Source: Azotimanducus sp963663145
GTDB lineage: Bacteria > Pseudomonadota > Gammaproteobacteria > Pseudomonadales > Azotimanducaceae
Direction of reading: 5' to 3'
Assembly: GCA_963663145.1 (NCBI GenBank)
Contig: OY760134.1
Coordinates: forward strand, 2,852,001 to 2,916,000
Length of the DNA: 64,000 bases
Shown here: in pieces, positions 1-8,491 of the stretch
How positions within the stretch are numbered: the first letter of the stretch is position 1
How the letters are laid out: every line of letters begins with the position of its first letter
Translations under genes and position numbers: made by a program
Notes under the pieces: model-generated
What the model was told of the DNA's origin: nothing
The model's input: the letters and a program-made list of their open reading frames with translations, nothing else
The model's database searches: none

Positions 1-512
1 AACACCATCGGTGGGTCGCCCGGTACGATCAACAGCGAGCTGATGAAATCGAACCCGGAGACCCGCAAGGCACCCGACCCGGTCAAATCATGATTGCCCG
101 CAACCAGATGCTTCACCCTGCCGACCCCCTGACGCACGCGCCGCCAAGTATCTTCACCTAAGGCAAGGCGCATGGCGACATCACCAACAAACACCAGCGT
201 GTCATCTTCGCCCACTCGGTTGCGCCAATTCGCATAGAGCGCCTCATCCATCTCGTTTGCGTTCGCGAACGGGCGATTGGTGTAGCGAATGATGTTCTCG
301 TGACCAAAATGGAGATCCGACCACACCCACACCCTGCCTTCTGCTTCAAGTTCGCGTGCCGGCAATTCATCGAGCATGCGCAGCATGGCTCGGTACATTC
401 TTCTCGAATGCCGATTGGTTGGCCCCAGCGCACCACGCGTCCAAGCATCCAAGTCGTGCGCGTAGACTTGTTGCGCCGTTTCGCAGTCTATTTTCGATTC
501 GGGGACAGTCAT
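1..512 (-). CDS. Metallophosphoesterase, partial (3' end outside the window)
   Basis: The minus strand is open from an ATG at 512 to the left edge, giving 170 residues with no stop. About residues 65-76 read WSDLHFGHENII, the first metal-binding motif of calcineurin-like phosphoesterases. GDVAMR and then VAGNHD follow at typical spacing and supply further metal ligands (GD and GNHD). This subgroup probably hydrolyses a phosphodiester or phosphomonoester with two metal ions; the substrate is unknown. The gene is divergent from the M2 peptidase, with about 50 bp between the two starts. The identification is firm, but the C-terminus is not visible. Confidence 0.85.
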   Translation of the reverse strand, partial: MTVPESKIDCETAQQVYAHDLDAWTRGALGPTNRHSRRMYRAMLRMLDELPARELEAEGRVWVWSDLHFGHENIIRYTNRPFANANEMDEALYANWRNRVGEDDTLVFVGDVAMRLALGEDTWRRVRQGVGRVKHLVAGNHDLTGSGALRVSGFDFISSLLIVPGDPPMV

Positions 513-542
513 AATGCCATTGTCTCAATAGACACTCTGACT

Positions 543-551
543 TGCTATAGT
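543..551 (+). promoter_or_regulatory. Extended -10 promoter element for the M2 peptidase gene
   Basis: The sequence TGCTATAGT fits an extended -10 box (TGn plus TATAGT, one mismatch to TATAAT). It lies 12-30 bases before the candidate start codons at 563, 569, 578 and 581. No -35 box lies at 17 bp, as is tolerated for extended -10 promoters. The leader would be very short. Confidence 0.35.
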
Positions 552-562
552 CTTAGCCCCGC

Positions 563-2395
563 ATGAAGATGAACAACATGATGAAAACGCAACTCAAGTA
601 TTCCTTGGCGCCACTCTTCGCCCTGTGCGGACTCGTTGCCTGCGAGCCGGTCAACGACACCGAAGCACCCGATCTCTCCGCAAAGGAATTTGTCGCCGAT
701 CTCAACGCGCAAATGGATGAGCTGGGCCGACAATCAAGCGCGGCCCATTGGGTACGGTCTACCTATATCAATCAAGACACCGCAATGCTCGCCGCCATGG
801 CCAATGAACGTTGGCTCGAATTCCACACCCGAGCGGTCAAGGAAGCCGCCAGATACGAGCACGTGCCCCAAAACGAAGCGACGGCACGGGCCTTGGAACT
901 CTTAAAGCTCGGGTCTTCCGCTCCTGCACCGGACGATGCCGAAAAGCGCAGCCGACTCGCCGAGATAAGCACACATCTGCCGGGACTCTATGGCGAAGGC
1001 AAGTATTGCCCGGAAGATGGCGGACCCTGCCAAGATCTGGAGCAGCTCAGCAACATCATGGCCAAGAGTCGCGATTACGATGAACTCTTGGAGGCTTGGC
1101 GGGGCTGGCGAACCATCTCCCCGCCCATGCGAAGCGACTACGCCGAATTTGTACAACTCAGTAACGAGGGTGCGCGAGAGTTGGGGTTCGAGGACTTGGG
1201 AGAGCTTTGGCGCGCCGGTTATGACATGACACCGGAGGTATTTGCCGACGAATCCCGTCGATTGTGGGGACAAGTGAAGCCGCTGTATGACGAACTGCAC
1301 TGCGCCGTTCGCTCGCGCCTTAATGAGGCCTATGGCGATGAACAAGTGCCGCTCGATGGACCCATGCCGGCGCACATATTCGGCAACATGTGGGCGCAGG
1401 AATGGTCGCACCTTTATCCATTGATGGAGCCCTATGAAGGCATAGACGATCTCGATGTCACCGGCGCGCTTGAAGCACAGGGGTACACCGCCGTGCGCAT
1501 GACACAGTTGGCGGAGGATTTCTTCGTTTCGCTTGGAATGCCTTCGTTGCCGGACGATTTCTGGTCCGAGTCAATGCTGACCAAGCCGCGTGACCGCGAG
1601 GTGGTGTGCCATGCGAGCGCATGGTCCGTGGACCCGCCGGTGGATGTGCGCATCAAGATGTGCATCGAGCCCACGCAAGAGGATCTGGTCACGATCTATC
1701 ACGAGCTTGGGCACATCTACTACTACCTCGCCTATGCGGACCTCCCCAACATTTTTCAGTCCGGGGCGCACGATGGCTTTCATGAAGGCATAGGCGATAC
1801 GGTCACCCTGTCCATGACGCCCTCATTCTTGAAGGACATCGATCTCGTCTCGGAAGTCAGCCAAAGCGAGGAGGCGGTCATCAACAATCAGATGAAGGTC
1901 GCGCTCGACAAGATCGCTTTCCTCCCCTTCGGCAAACTCATCGACGAATGGCGATGGAAGGTCTTTTCCGGACAAATCGCGCCCGAAAACTACAACGCGG
2001 GCTGGTGGGACTTGAGACGCGAATACCAGGGCATCACACCACCCGTGCCGCGCAGCGAATCCGATTTCGACCCCGGTGCCAAATACCACGTGCCCGGCAA
2101 CACGCCCTATACCCGTTACTTTCTCGCCTTCATCCTGCAATTCCAATTCCAGCGCGCCTTGTGCGAGATCGGCGGGCATGAGGGGCCGCTGCATAGCTGC
2201 TCTCTTTACGGCAACAAGAAAGCCGGCGAGGCGCTCTGGGCACTCATGCAAAAAGGCGCCAGCCAACCTTGGCAGGACACCCTCGAAGAACTCACCGGCA
2301 GCCGAGAAATGGACGCGAGCGCCATCATCGACTACTTCGCGCCGTTGATGGCTTGGCTGGAGAAAGACAACGAGGGGAGGCAGTGTGGGGTTTAA
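563..2395 (+). CDS. M2 family (ACE-like) peptidyl-dipeptidase, lipoprotein
   Basis: This 610-residue protein is a zinc dipeptidyl carboxypeptidase of the angiotensin-converting-enzyme family, which removes dipeptides from peptide C-termini. The zinc motif HELGH is at residues 380-384 and the third ligand lies in HEGIGD (Glu at about 408). The length is normal for a single-domain bacterial ACE. The N-terminus has a hydrophobic stretch ending in LVAC, a lipobox with Cys at about residue 27, so the enzyme is probably anchored in the envelope. ATGs at 569, 578 and 581 are alternative starts. A broken copy of the 3' end of this gene lies at 8638-8830. Confidence 0.93.
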   Translation: MKMNNMMKTQLKYSLAPLFALCGLVACEPVNDTEAPDLSAKEFVADLNAQMDELGRQSSAAHWVRSTYINQDTAMLAAMANERWLEFHTRAVKEAARYEHVPQNEATARALELLKLGSSAPAPDDAEKRSRLAEISTHLPGLYGEGKYCPEDGGPCQDLEQLSNIMAKSRDYDELLEAWRGWRTISPPMRSDYAEFVQLSNEGARELGFEDLGELWRAGYDMTPEVFADESRRLWGQVKPLYDELHCAVRSRLNEAYGDEQVPLDGPMPAHIFGNMWAQEWSHLYPLMEPYEGIDDLDVTGALEAQGYTAVRMTQLAEDFFVSLGMPSLPDDFWSESMLTKPRDREVVCHASAWSVDPPVDVRIKMCIEPTQEDLVTIYHELGHIYYYLAYADLPNIFQSGAHDGFHEGIGDTVTLSMTPSFLKDIDLVSEVSQSEEAVINNQMKVALDKIAFLPFGKLIDEWRWKVFSGQIAPENYNAGWWDLRREYQGITPPVPRSESDFDPGAKYHVPGNTPYTRYFLAFILQFQFQRALCEIGGHEGPLHSCSLYGNKKAGEALWALMQKGASQPWQDTLEELTGSREMDASAIIDYFAPLMAWLEKDNEGRQCGV

Positions 2396-2745
2396 GAGGC
2401 TGTTGAGAAGGAGTCACATCTCAGTGAGTAGCGACAATCAAGATAAGAGACCGTGTTGCCTCCTGCGAGAATGCTCCCCCGAACGCGAGACGCGGAACCG
2501 GCTCGGCACCAGAGGCGACCGTCGAGCGCTTCCTAGGATAGTAGGTGGCACCCCCATCCAAGAGACTACCAGCTTGAACCACAGTGCGCTGGAGAGCGCT
2601 GCGGCTAGGTTCGAGCTGCTCACCCGGAAGACCTTCGGCGCGAAGAATCCCTCCGCCTGCTCGCCGTCCGCGCCAACGCCCCCATCACCCCGCCGCCGCC
2701 ACCAAGGCGCCGCGGCAGGCCTCCGAAAAACCCGGGGGTTAACTA
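2396..2745. other. Intergenic stretch of insertion-sequence debris
   Basis: No intact gene is visible in these 350 bases. From 2430 the sequence AGCGACAATCAAGAT matches exactly one at 4060-4074, next to the IS481-type remnant, so it is probably an IS end. Short translated stretches (around 2590-2640 and a PRRRGRPPK-like piece near 2700) look like fragments of a transposase N-terminus, possibly IS66-like, but no frame stays open. This is the left flank of the island that follows the M2 peptidase gene. Confidence 0.5.
2430..2444. repeat. 15-bp direct repeat, copy 1 (IS-end-like)
   Basis: AGCGACAATCAAGAT is repeated exactly at 4060-4074. The bases after both copies are also similar (aagaga and gagaag). 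In the second copy the repeat sits just before the IS481-type transposase remnant, so both are probably left ends of related elements. Confidence 0.6.
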
Positions 2746-3981
2746 ATGCGCCAGTCCACGACCAGCCCCCAAACTGGGGACTTTTACTTCGGCATTGACA
2801 CGGGCCGCAATACGCGGAGGCCGGGGGGTGTCCGGCGCGGCCGGTGCGGCTGATGGTCGGGCCGCGGTAGCTGAAGCACATCCACGGGCTGTCGGACGGG
2901 GCGGTGGTGTCCGGGTGGGTCGGGAACCCCTGCCGGCAGCACTTGAAGCGTTGAGGTGTACTTCCGGCACGACCCGCCGATCAACCCGAGCGGCATGACG
3001 CGGTTCCGCAAGCGGATCGGGGAGTCGGGGTGCGGGCTGCTGCCGGAGGCGACCATCGGCGCGGGAGTTGGTTCCGGGGCCGTGCGGGAGCGGGACTTCG
3101 GTCGGGTGACGGTGGACACGACGGTGCGGGAGAAGACGGCGGCGTTTCCGGCGGATTCCAGGCTGTCGGACCGCTCGCGGGAACGGCTCGCGAAGCTGTG
3201 CGCGGCGAACGGCATGAAGCTTCGGCAGAGCTGCGCGAGGAAGGGGCCGGAGGCGCTGCCCGAGGCGAACCGCTACGCGCACGCGAAACAAATGAAGCGC
3301 ATGCGGCGGGAGGCGGGGAAGCTTCGGACATGCCTTGGCCGCGTCGCCAGGGACATCCGGCGGAAGACGGATGGTGACGGGACCCTGGAGGCGGTGTTCT
3401 CGGAGGAGCTCGGCAAGGCGGAACGGCTGCCGGCGCAGGAGAAGGACGCGAAGAACAAGCTGCACAGCCCGCACGCGCCGGAGGTCGAGTGCATCTCCAA
3501 GGGGAAGGCGCACAAGCGCTACGAGTTCGGGGTGAAGGCGGGCATCGCGGTGACGAACAAGAGCAACTTCGTGGTCGGCGGCAGGGCGCTGCCGGGGAAC
3601 CCATGCGACGGGCACACGCTCGCGGAGAGCCTCGGCCAGGTGCGGCGGCTGACGGGGCGGCCGGTGCCGGAGGCGTGCGTGGACCGCGGATACGGGGGCC
3701 ACGGGGAGAAAGAGGCGGTGGTCTACATCAGCGGACAGAAGCGGGGAGTGAGAACCTTGCGGGTGAGGAAGTGCATACGCAGGCGGCAGGCGGTGGAGCC
3801 GGTGATCGCGCCCCCGGAGTCGGACGGGCTGATGGGAAGGAGCTGGCTGAAGGGCGCCGATGGCGACCAGGTGAACGTCCTTCCGGGCTGCGCGGGGCAC
3901 AACACGGGGCTGATCCTGAGGAAGCTTCGGGAAATTCTTTGCGCCCTGGTTCCGGAACCCTTGAAGCGGCTCATTATTTAG
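2746..3981 (+). pseudogene. IS5-family transposase, frameshifted remnant
   Basis: The start MRQSTTSPQTGDF resembles IS5-type transposase N-termini. It then loses frame, and the expected RLMVG..LKHIHGLSDGAVV helix is read in another frame and broken by TAG at 2868-2870 and TGA at 2952-2954. From about 2953 a long frame is open to 3981. It carries the DDE catalytic domain: VDTTVREK (first Asp), CVDRGYGG (second Asp) and RRRQAVEPVI (Glu), with PEVECISKGKAHKRYEFG between. The gene therefore cannot make a full-length transposase. The long minus-strand ORF through it is a shadow of its GC-rich composition. Confidence 0.85.
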
Positions 3982-4055
3982 TTTTTAACCGGCATTGCGG
4001 GAAGATCCGCCGGGAATCCGGCCGATCTTCGGGACCAATGCGACTCCCTTCAGCT

Positions 4056-4950
4056 GTAGAGCGACAATCAAGATGAGAAGGTGTCGCGACGGTTGATGAT
4101 GCCGCAATGGGGGTGTGCGGGGCAAGGGGAGTTCGTATCGCCGGCGGGAAGGCGGACTCGCCGGGCTGGCAGCGAAGAGCCGCCGGCCGCGCTCGTCCCG
4201 CGGGCGCGAATGGTCGCGCGGCGACGAGTGGGCGGCCTGGAACATGCGCCGCGAGCACCCCTTCATGGGCAAGGCGAGGCTGCGCGTCATGCTCGCCCGC
4301 GACGGCACCCGGCTGTCCGAGTCCACCATCGGCCGGATCCTCAAGAAGGGCATCGCGCTCGGACACATGCGCGCCTGCGCGTTCCTTCGCGGACGGACCG
4401 CGCCGAAGCGGCGCCGCGACTTCTCCGGCGGCCACGCCACGCGCCTCCGCGCCCGGCGAACTCGTCCAGATCGACCACATGTCCGTCTCCCGCGACGGAC
4501 AGACCCCCGAGGAGTTCCGCGCCGTCTGCCCGGCCGCCAAGCCCGTGTTCCGCCCCGTCTTCTCCCGCGCCACCGCCCGCAACGCCCGCCGATTCCTCAA
4601 AGCGCTGCTCGCCGAGCACCCCTGGATCAAGTCCATCCAGGTCGACGGCGGCTCCGAGTTCATGGCCGAGTTCGAAACCGCATGCCGCGACCTCGAGCTC
4701 CCACTCTTCGTCCTCCCTCCAAGATCCCCAAAGTCCGACGGCTGCGTCGAGCGCGCCAACGACTCCTCCAGGACCGAATTCTGGGCCCTCTATTCCGGCG
4801 AACCCGCCGTCGCCGAGGCCGCGCCCGCCCTCGCCAAGTTCCAATACTTCCACAACACCGTCAGACCACACATGTCTCTGGACTGGAAGACTCCTTTCGA
4901 GTACCTTTCTTCTGCCTTGGGACTCCCCGCCCAGTCTCACATGTGCTGAA
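4056..4950 (+). pseudogene. IS481-family transposase, frameshifted remnant
   Basis: Two overlapping frames make up one transposase. The upstream frame (about 4115-4450) gives GGLAGLAAKSRRPR and HPFMGKARLRVMLARDG, the helix-turn-helix-linked N-terminal half. The downstream frame (about 4450-4949) gives the rve integrase core: VQIDHMSVSRDG (first Asp), IQVDGGSEF (second Asp), LPPRSPKSDGCVERAND (Glu) and NTVRPHMSLDWKTPFEYL. The two halves are joined by a frameshift near 4440-4460. The extreme N-terminus is missing. IS481 transposases are normally one ORF, so decay is more likely than programmed frameshifting. Confidence 0.85.
4060..4074. repeat. 15-bp direct repeat, copy 2 (IS-end-like)
   Basis: This is an exact copy of AGCGACAATCAAGAT at 2430-2444. 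It is placed immediately upstream of the IS481-type remnant, as expected for an element terminus. Confidence 0.6.
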
Positions 4951-5063
4951 CTAGCACACGGCCCTGACAAACACTTCATCAACAGCTACCCTGCGACCAA
5001 ACCATGGGTGAAACCGGTAGAGAACTCGGCGCTCATCGGTGCTGTGGGTGTTGTGGAGTCCAG

Positions 5064-5139
5064 TTGTACAACCATCGGTGCCCACACATGGCCTTCAACG
5101 GGAGGACACCCGCGGAGGTCTACTTCGGGGAAGTGAAAA
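5064..5139 (+). pseudogene. C-terminal fragment of an integrase-core transposase
   Basis: The frame reads LYNHRCPHMAFNGRTPAEVYF, with only the last residues of an IS3/IS481-type rve domain (YN..RPH..L.GRTPAE). Nothing upstream in frame belongs to the family. It is the third transposase relic in a row, which makes 2396-5230 an IS graveyard. The exact family cannot be decided from so few residues. Confidence 0.6.
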
Positions 5140-5168
5140 CCCCGGCCTGGGGGTGGCCGCGTGACCGC

Positions 5169-5227
5169 CCCGCGCCAATGCCCGCCGCCCCGCGCGCAGC
5201 GAGCGGGGCGGCGGGCATTGGCGCGGG
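5169..5227. repeat. Perfect 25-bp inverted repeat with 9-nt loop
   Basis: The arms at 5169-5193 and 5203-5227 are exact reverse complements (one begins CCCGCGCCAATGCCCGCC). The loop GCGCAGCGA is at 5194-5202. There is no T-run on either side, so it is not a standard intrinsic terminator. It lies between a transposase tail and the remnant gene at 5331-5963. It could be a REP-like or MITE-like element, or the end of a lost transposon. Confidence 0.85.
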
Positions 5228-5330
5228 CCACGGAAGCGATGTTGACCATTCCGGGAAACCGAAAGATCATAAGTTACCAACGAGGGCATTCATTCATCAA
5301 GAAACACACTTGGCTTTGCCCTCAAACTGT
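5228..5330. other. Intergenic, no feature recognised
   Basis: This short non-coding stretch between the hairpin and the 3' end of the minus-strand gene at 5331 shows no gene, clear terminator or repeat. Confidence 0.5.
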
Positions 5331-5963
5331 CTAAACGACCCCGACCACCTCATTCAGCCATTCGGCACTCCTGTCCATGTGACCTGAGTCCGCTTTAACC
5401 GGCCACGGCACTACTGATACCTCGCCTATATCCAGAAAACTCAAACCGTAGGCGACCGCCAACCGCGCGTACTCTTGCGGCGACACGCGAAGTTCCTCGG
5501 GCACTGCGAGCGAGATCAACCGCAGCCCATCTTTTCTCACCCCAAACCCCTTAAGGCCATGAACAGCATCTTGGTAAGCTGATAGGTGAGCACCTCCCCC
5601 GAACAAAAGTACAGGAAGTTGCTCTCCCTTATCCCAAACAATGGCTTGTGGGTTCTTTTTTCTTGTCCTTTGTACAACTGATCTCAATACATCTTCACAT
5701 TCTCTCGAGAACTTCGATTCGACCGTGCGTGTCTCTTCATACCTCGACATTTCTGGAATTGCCGAAACTCCGTCCAAGAATTCCAAGGCGGCAGATAACT
5801 GACTCCGGTTCTCCCGCGACAATGCGTTTGTCCTGCGCTCGTGCAGCAAGAGCGCACCCAATTCCTCCACCCTCGTCTCCAGCAATGAAGTATAAGTTTG
5901 ACCAATGTCAGCTGGATCAATTTCGTCAAGTCCGAGCTCATATTCTGAGTCTGTGGAAGTCAT
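5331..5963 (-). CDS. Hypothetical protein resembling the C-terminal half of an actin/Hsp70-like ATPase
   Basis: The 210-residue protein is not assigned to a named family. Its middle reads LPVLLFGGGAHLSAY, like the second phosphate/adenosine-binding loop (GGG-S/A) of Hsp70/actin-fold ATPases. It is followed by YARLAVAYGLSF, as often closes such domains. The N-terminal phosphate-1 loop and nucleotide-binding half are absent, so the gene is either a truncated relic or a separately acting half. The start ATG at 5963 has a GGGGGG run six bases upstream. It is followed on the minus strand by IS debris, which fits truncation and re-start inside an island. Confidence 0.55.
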   Translation of the reverse strand: MTSTDSEYELGLDEIDPADIGQTYTSLLETRVEELGALLLHERRTNALSRENRSQLSAALEFLDGVSAIPEMSRYEETRTVESKFSRECEDVLRSVVQRTRKKNPQAIVWDKGEQLPVLLFGGGAHLSAYQDAVHGLKGFGVRKDGLRLISLAVPEELRVSPQEYARLAVAYGLSFLDIGEVSVVPWPVKADSGHMDRSAEWLNEVVGVV

Positions 5964-6071
5964 CTATGCCCCCCTAGTGTGTGGACTTGTATTTATGTGG
6001 GTGTGGGGGATTTTTTGTCCGAAAAGGGTTTCGTAGTGTTTTGAGTTATTTTTCGGCGAAGTGACATAAGT

Positions 6072-6242
6072 ATGGACAGGACAATTGAAGAAAGATTGGG
6101 CTCGCTGGAGTCCAGAGTAAGAATGACGGAGGAACAATATCAGGCGCTTATGCGATTCATTGGTGATGGCTTTGGGGAAATTAAGGGGAGGCTTGATGGG
6201 ATCGATGGGCGGCTTGGGGCAGTTGAGAACCGGATTGACTAG
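6072..6242 (+). CDS. Small coiled-coil protein (56 aa)
   Basis: The ORF starts at ATG 6072 and ends with TAG at 6240-6242. It encodes a short, highly charged peptide with heptad-like hydrophobic spacing (EERLGSLESRVRMTEE and GRLDGIDGRLGAVENRID), typical of a parallel coiled coil. The last third is a near repeat of G-R-L-D/G units. No signal peptide or known domain is seen. It lies between the Hsp70-like remnant (divergent) and the chorismate-utilising operon. It could be a small partner protein or a fragment of a longer coiled coil. Confidence 0.5.
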   Translation: MDRTIEERLGSLESRVRMTEEQYQALMRFIGDGFGEIKGRLDGIDGRLGAVENRID

Positions 6243-6383
6243 GGGAATTTTTGGTTATTTTGTTACTTAGGTATATAATCCCCGATTTCATCATAAGAAA
6301 ATAGTTTTTCAACGGGTTGACTCAAGCCACAACTTCTTCATATGCTCCGTGTTCCGCGTCATCGAAATACGGGGTAGGAAACT

Positions 6384-7907
6384 TTGGCAATCCCCCACAA
6401 GCTTCATCAAGACACGCCACCGATAGACATTGGAATCGAACGGCGTGATTTGGATTTTGTTGACGCTCGCCTGCTGTTCCAGGAATTGGAGACACTTTAC
6501 GAGCTGAGCGAGTTGTTTCTGCTGGAGTCTCTTTCGGGTCCCCAAGTCGACGCCAAGTCAGCTGTTATTGGGCAAGGCCGGCTCTTGAGTATTTCTGTGC
6601 GGGGCAGGCGTCTCACTTTGGAAGGTGATAGCAAGATTAGAGCTATGGTGCTCACACACATTCACCATCTCGGTGAACTGGATGATCACCATGGTTTAAG
6701 ACTGCCATCAGATGACATGGTCTGGCAGGCATTGGACACGATCAAGACAGTCTTTCGTGTCACGACTCCGGCGAGGGACAATCTGTTCAGTTTCGGCTTT
6801 TTCGGCTTTTTCGGCTACGACACCATCAGGTTGATTGAACAAGTGCCGAGACATATCTCGTGCACTGATGCAAAGCCTGAAATCTCGCTACACTTATTCA
6901 AGAACATCATCAATTTCGATCTTCACCATCGGACGTGCACACTCTTCTCTGCACAAGCAGAGTTGACCGCGGACACATTCCCCACAGCAGATGAGTTTTC
7001 GCAGCTGGCATTTGCCTTGAAAGAAAAAACGTTTGAGCCCCGTTCGTCAATCTCTGCGAGTGTCCCAAAGCCGTCATCGGTCTCAGACAGCATCGACGAG
7101 GCTGAATATTTGAAGAAAGCAGACCAAACCTTACGCCATATACATGATGGAGATGTCTATCAGCTTCAGCTTGGCCATGAAATCGTCATCCAGTCAGCAA
7201 TAAGTCCTCAACAGGTCTACGATAGGCTGAGAGAGCGCAACCCGGCTCCATTCATGTTTTTGTGTAAGTTGGAGGGCTTAGTCTTAATCGGTGCCAGTCC
7301 GGAAATTTTCGTCAAGATTGAATCTGGCAAAGTGACCATGAGGCCATTGGCCGGCACCATTCCGATCAGCCTCGCCCCAGACGATATCCCAAGTCTGAAG
7401 CAACGATTATTGAACGATGACAAAGAGGTCGCAGAGCATATCATGCTGGTCGACTTATACCGCAACGACATCGGACGGATTTGCGTTCCTGGTTCGCTGA
7501 AAGTGGATCAGCTACTGGGCATCGAGCGATACTCCCATGTCCTTCACATCGTCTCAAACATAACTGGTCATTTGTCAAATGATATGAGCTCGTTCGATGT
7601 CATCAAGGCGACCTTCCCTGCTGGCACGATGATTGGTGCACCAAAGGTAAGAGCCGCAGAGATTATCGAAGAGCTGGAAGTAACTCGGCGCGGCATTTAT
7701 GCGGGAACAATTGGGCTCATTGACTTTAATGGATATGTGAACACGGCGCTATGTATCCGCTGTATCGAACTTGATGGCGACCATTACAAAATCAGAGCAT
7801 CCGCCGGAATAGTCGCTGATTCGATCCCAAAGCATGAGTGGCGTGAGACCCTTGCCAAGATGGGCGCGAATTATTGGGCCATCACTGGAGAGGAAATTCC
7901 TCAATGA
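6384..7907 (+). CDS. Chorismate-utilising enzyme, anthranilate/ADIC synthase component I-like
   Basis: The 507-residue protein has the full TrpE/PhzE layout. The N-terminal domain carries LLES at 46-49, the tryptophan-feedback motif region of TrpE. The C-terminal chorismate-binding domain includes MRPLAGT (about 319-325), LVDLYRNDIGR, FPAGTMIGAPKVRA and GYVNTALCIR. The Ala in PLAGT, where PabB proteins carry Lys (PIKGT), argues against aminodeoxychorismate synthase. The enzyme aminates chorismate with ammonia to anthranilate or 2-amino-2-desoxyisochorismate. The start is a TTG at 6384 with AGGA upstream. Its stop overlaps the amidotransferase start (ATGA). Base composition is more A/T-rich than the core genes. 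Confidence 0.85.
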   Translation: MAIPHKLHQDTPPIDIGIERRDLDFVDARLLFQELETLYELSELFLLESLSGPQVDAKSAVIGQGRLLSISVRGRRLTLEGDSKIRAMVLTHIHHLGELDDHHGLRLPSDDMVWQALDTIKTVFRVTTPARDNLFSFGFFGFFGYDTIRLIEQVPRHISCTDAKPEISLHLFKNIINFDLHHRTCTLFSAQAELTADTFPTADEFSQLAFALKEKTFEPRSSISASVPKPSSVSDSIDEAEYLKKADQTLRHIHDGDVYQLQLGHEIVIQSAISPQQVYDRLRERNPAPFMFLCKLEGLVLIGASPEIFVKIESGKVTMRPLAGTIPISLAPDDIPSLKQRLLNDDKEVAEHIMLVDLYRNDIGRICVPGSLKVDQLLGIERYSHVLHIVSNITGHLSNDMSSFDVIKATFPAGTMIGAPKVRAAEIIEELEVTRRGIYAGTIGLIDFNGYVNTALCIRCIELDGDHYKIRASAGIVADSIPKHEWRETLAKMGANYWAITGEEIPQ

Positions 7908-8491
7908 AAGCCCTACTGATCGATGCTTTCGATAGCTTCGTATATGTAATTTACCAATATCTCCGTGAACTGGCGGTGGACACAGATGTTATTCGTGCCA
8001 ATGAGGTTACCGATCAACAGATCCGTGCGCTAAACCCGTATTTCATTGTTCTGGGACCAGGTCCCGGGCACCCCGCAGCAACACCTTATCCAGACATCAT
8101 CACCACCCACGGCAAAGTCATTCCGATTCTGGGAGTCTGTCTTGGGCACCAGGCCGTTGGCCTCGCCTTTGGTGCCTCTATTGTTCACGCGGCCCAAATT
8201 GTTCATGGCAAAACGAGCAGCATTACCCACGACGGAAAGGGGTGCTTTCGGAATATTGGCCAGGCGTTTTCGGCTACGAGATATCATTCCCTGGCAGTTG
8301 CGGATAATGGCTTGCCGGCACAATTGGCCGTTACCGCCCGTTCGGAAGACCGAACGATAATGGGCATACGTCACAAAACAATGAACATTGAAGGTGTCCA
8401 GTTTCATCCGGAAAGCATAGCAACTGAAAACGGCCACAACATCATCGCCAATTTTATAAGTGAGCACGTTGTGCAAAGGAAAACGCAGTGA
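7904..8491 (+). CDS. Class I glutamine amidotransferase (TrpG/PabA-like component II)
   Basis: This 195-residue glutaminase supplies ammonia to the synthase encoded just upstream. The triad is visible: Cys79 in GVCLGHQ, His168 and Glu170 in FHPES. The oxyanion-region motif LGPGPGHP is at about 50-57. The start ATG at 7904 overlaps the upstream stop by four bases, and its own stop overlaps the GTG of the next ORF (GTGA). All three genes are therefore translationally coupled. The N-terminal DAFDSFVY replaces the usual DNYDSF but keeps the fold. It is probably horizontally acquired with its neighbour. Confidence 0.9.
   Translation: MKALLIDAFDSFVYVIYQYLRELAVDTDVIRANEVTDQQIRALNPYFIVLGPGPGHPAATPYPDIITTHGKVIPILGVCLGHQAVGLAFGASIVHAAQIVHGKTSSITHDGKGCFRNIGQAFSATRYHSLAVADNGLPAQLAVTARSEDRTIMGIRHKTMNIEGVQFHPESIATENGHNIIANFISEHVVQRKTQ

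Noticed and set aside
2743..3900. 385-residue minus-strand ORF
   Set aside because: It lies antisense to the IS5 remnant, is low-complexity (Arg/Pro/Leu-rich) and has no recognisable domain; the open frame reflects the GC-rich codon pattern of the plus strand.
4115..4949. Programmed frameshifting to make the IS481 transposase
   Set aside because: IS481 transposases are normally a single ORF, the N-terminus is also missing and no slippery run with a stop was evident at the junction; decay is simpler.
4341..4982. 213-residue minus-strand ORF
   Set aside because: It is antisense to the IS481 integrase core, whose DDE residues are clear on the plus strand.
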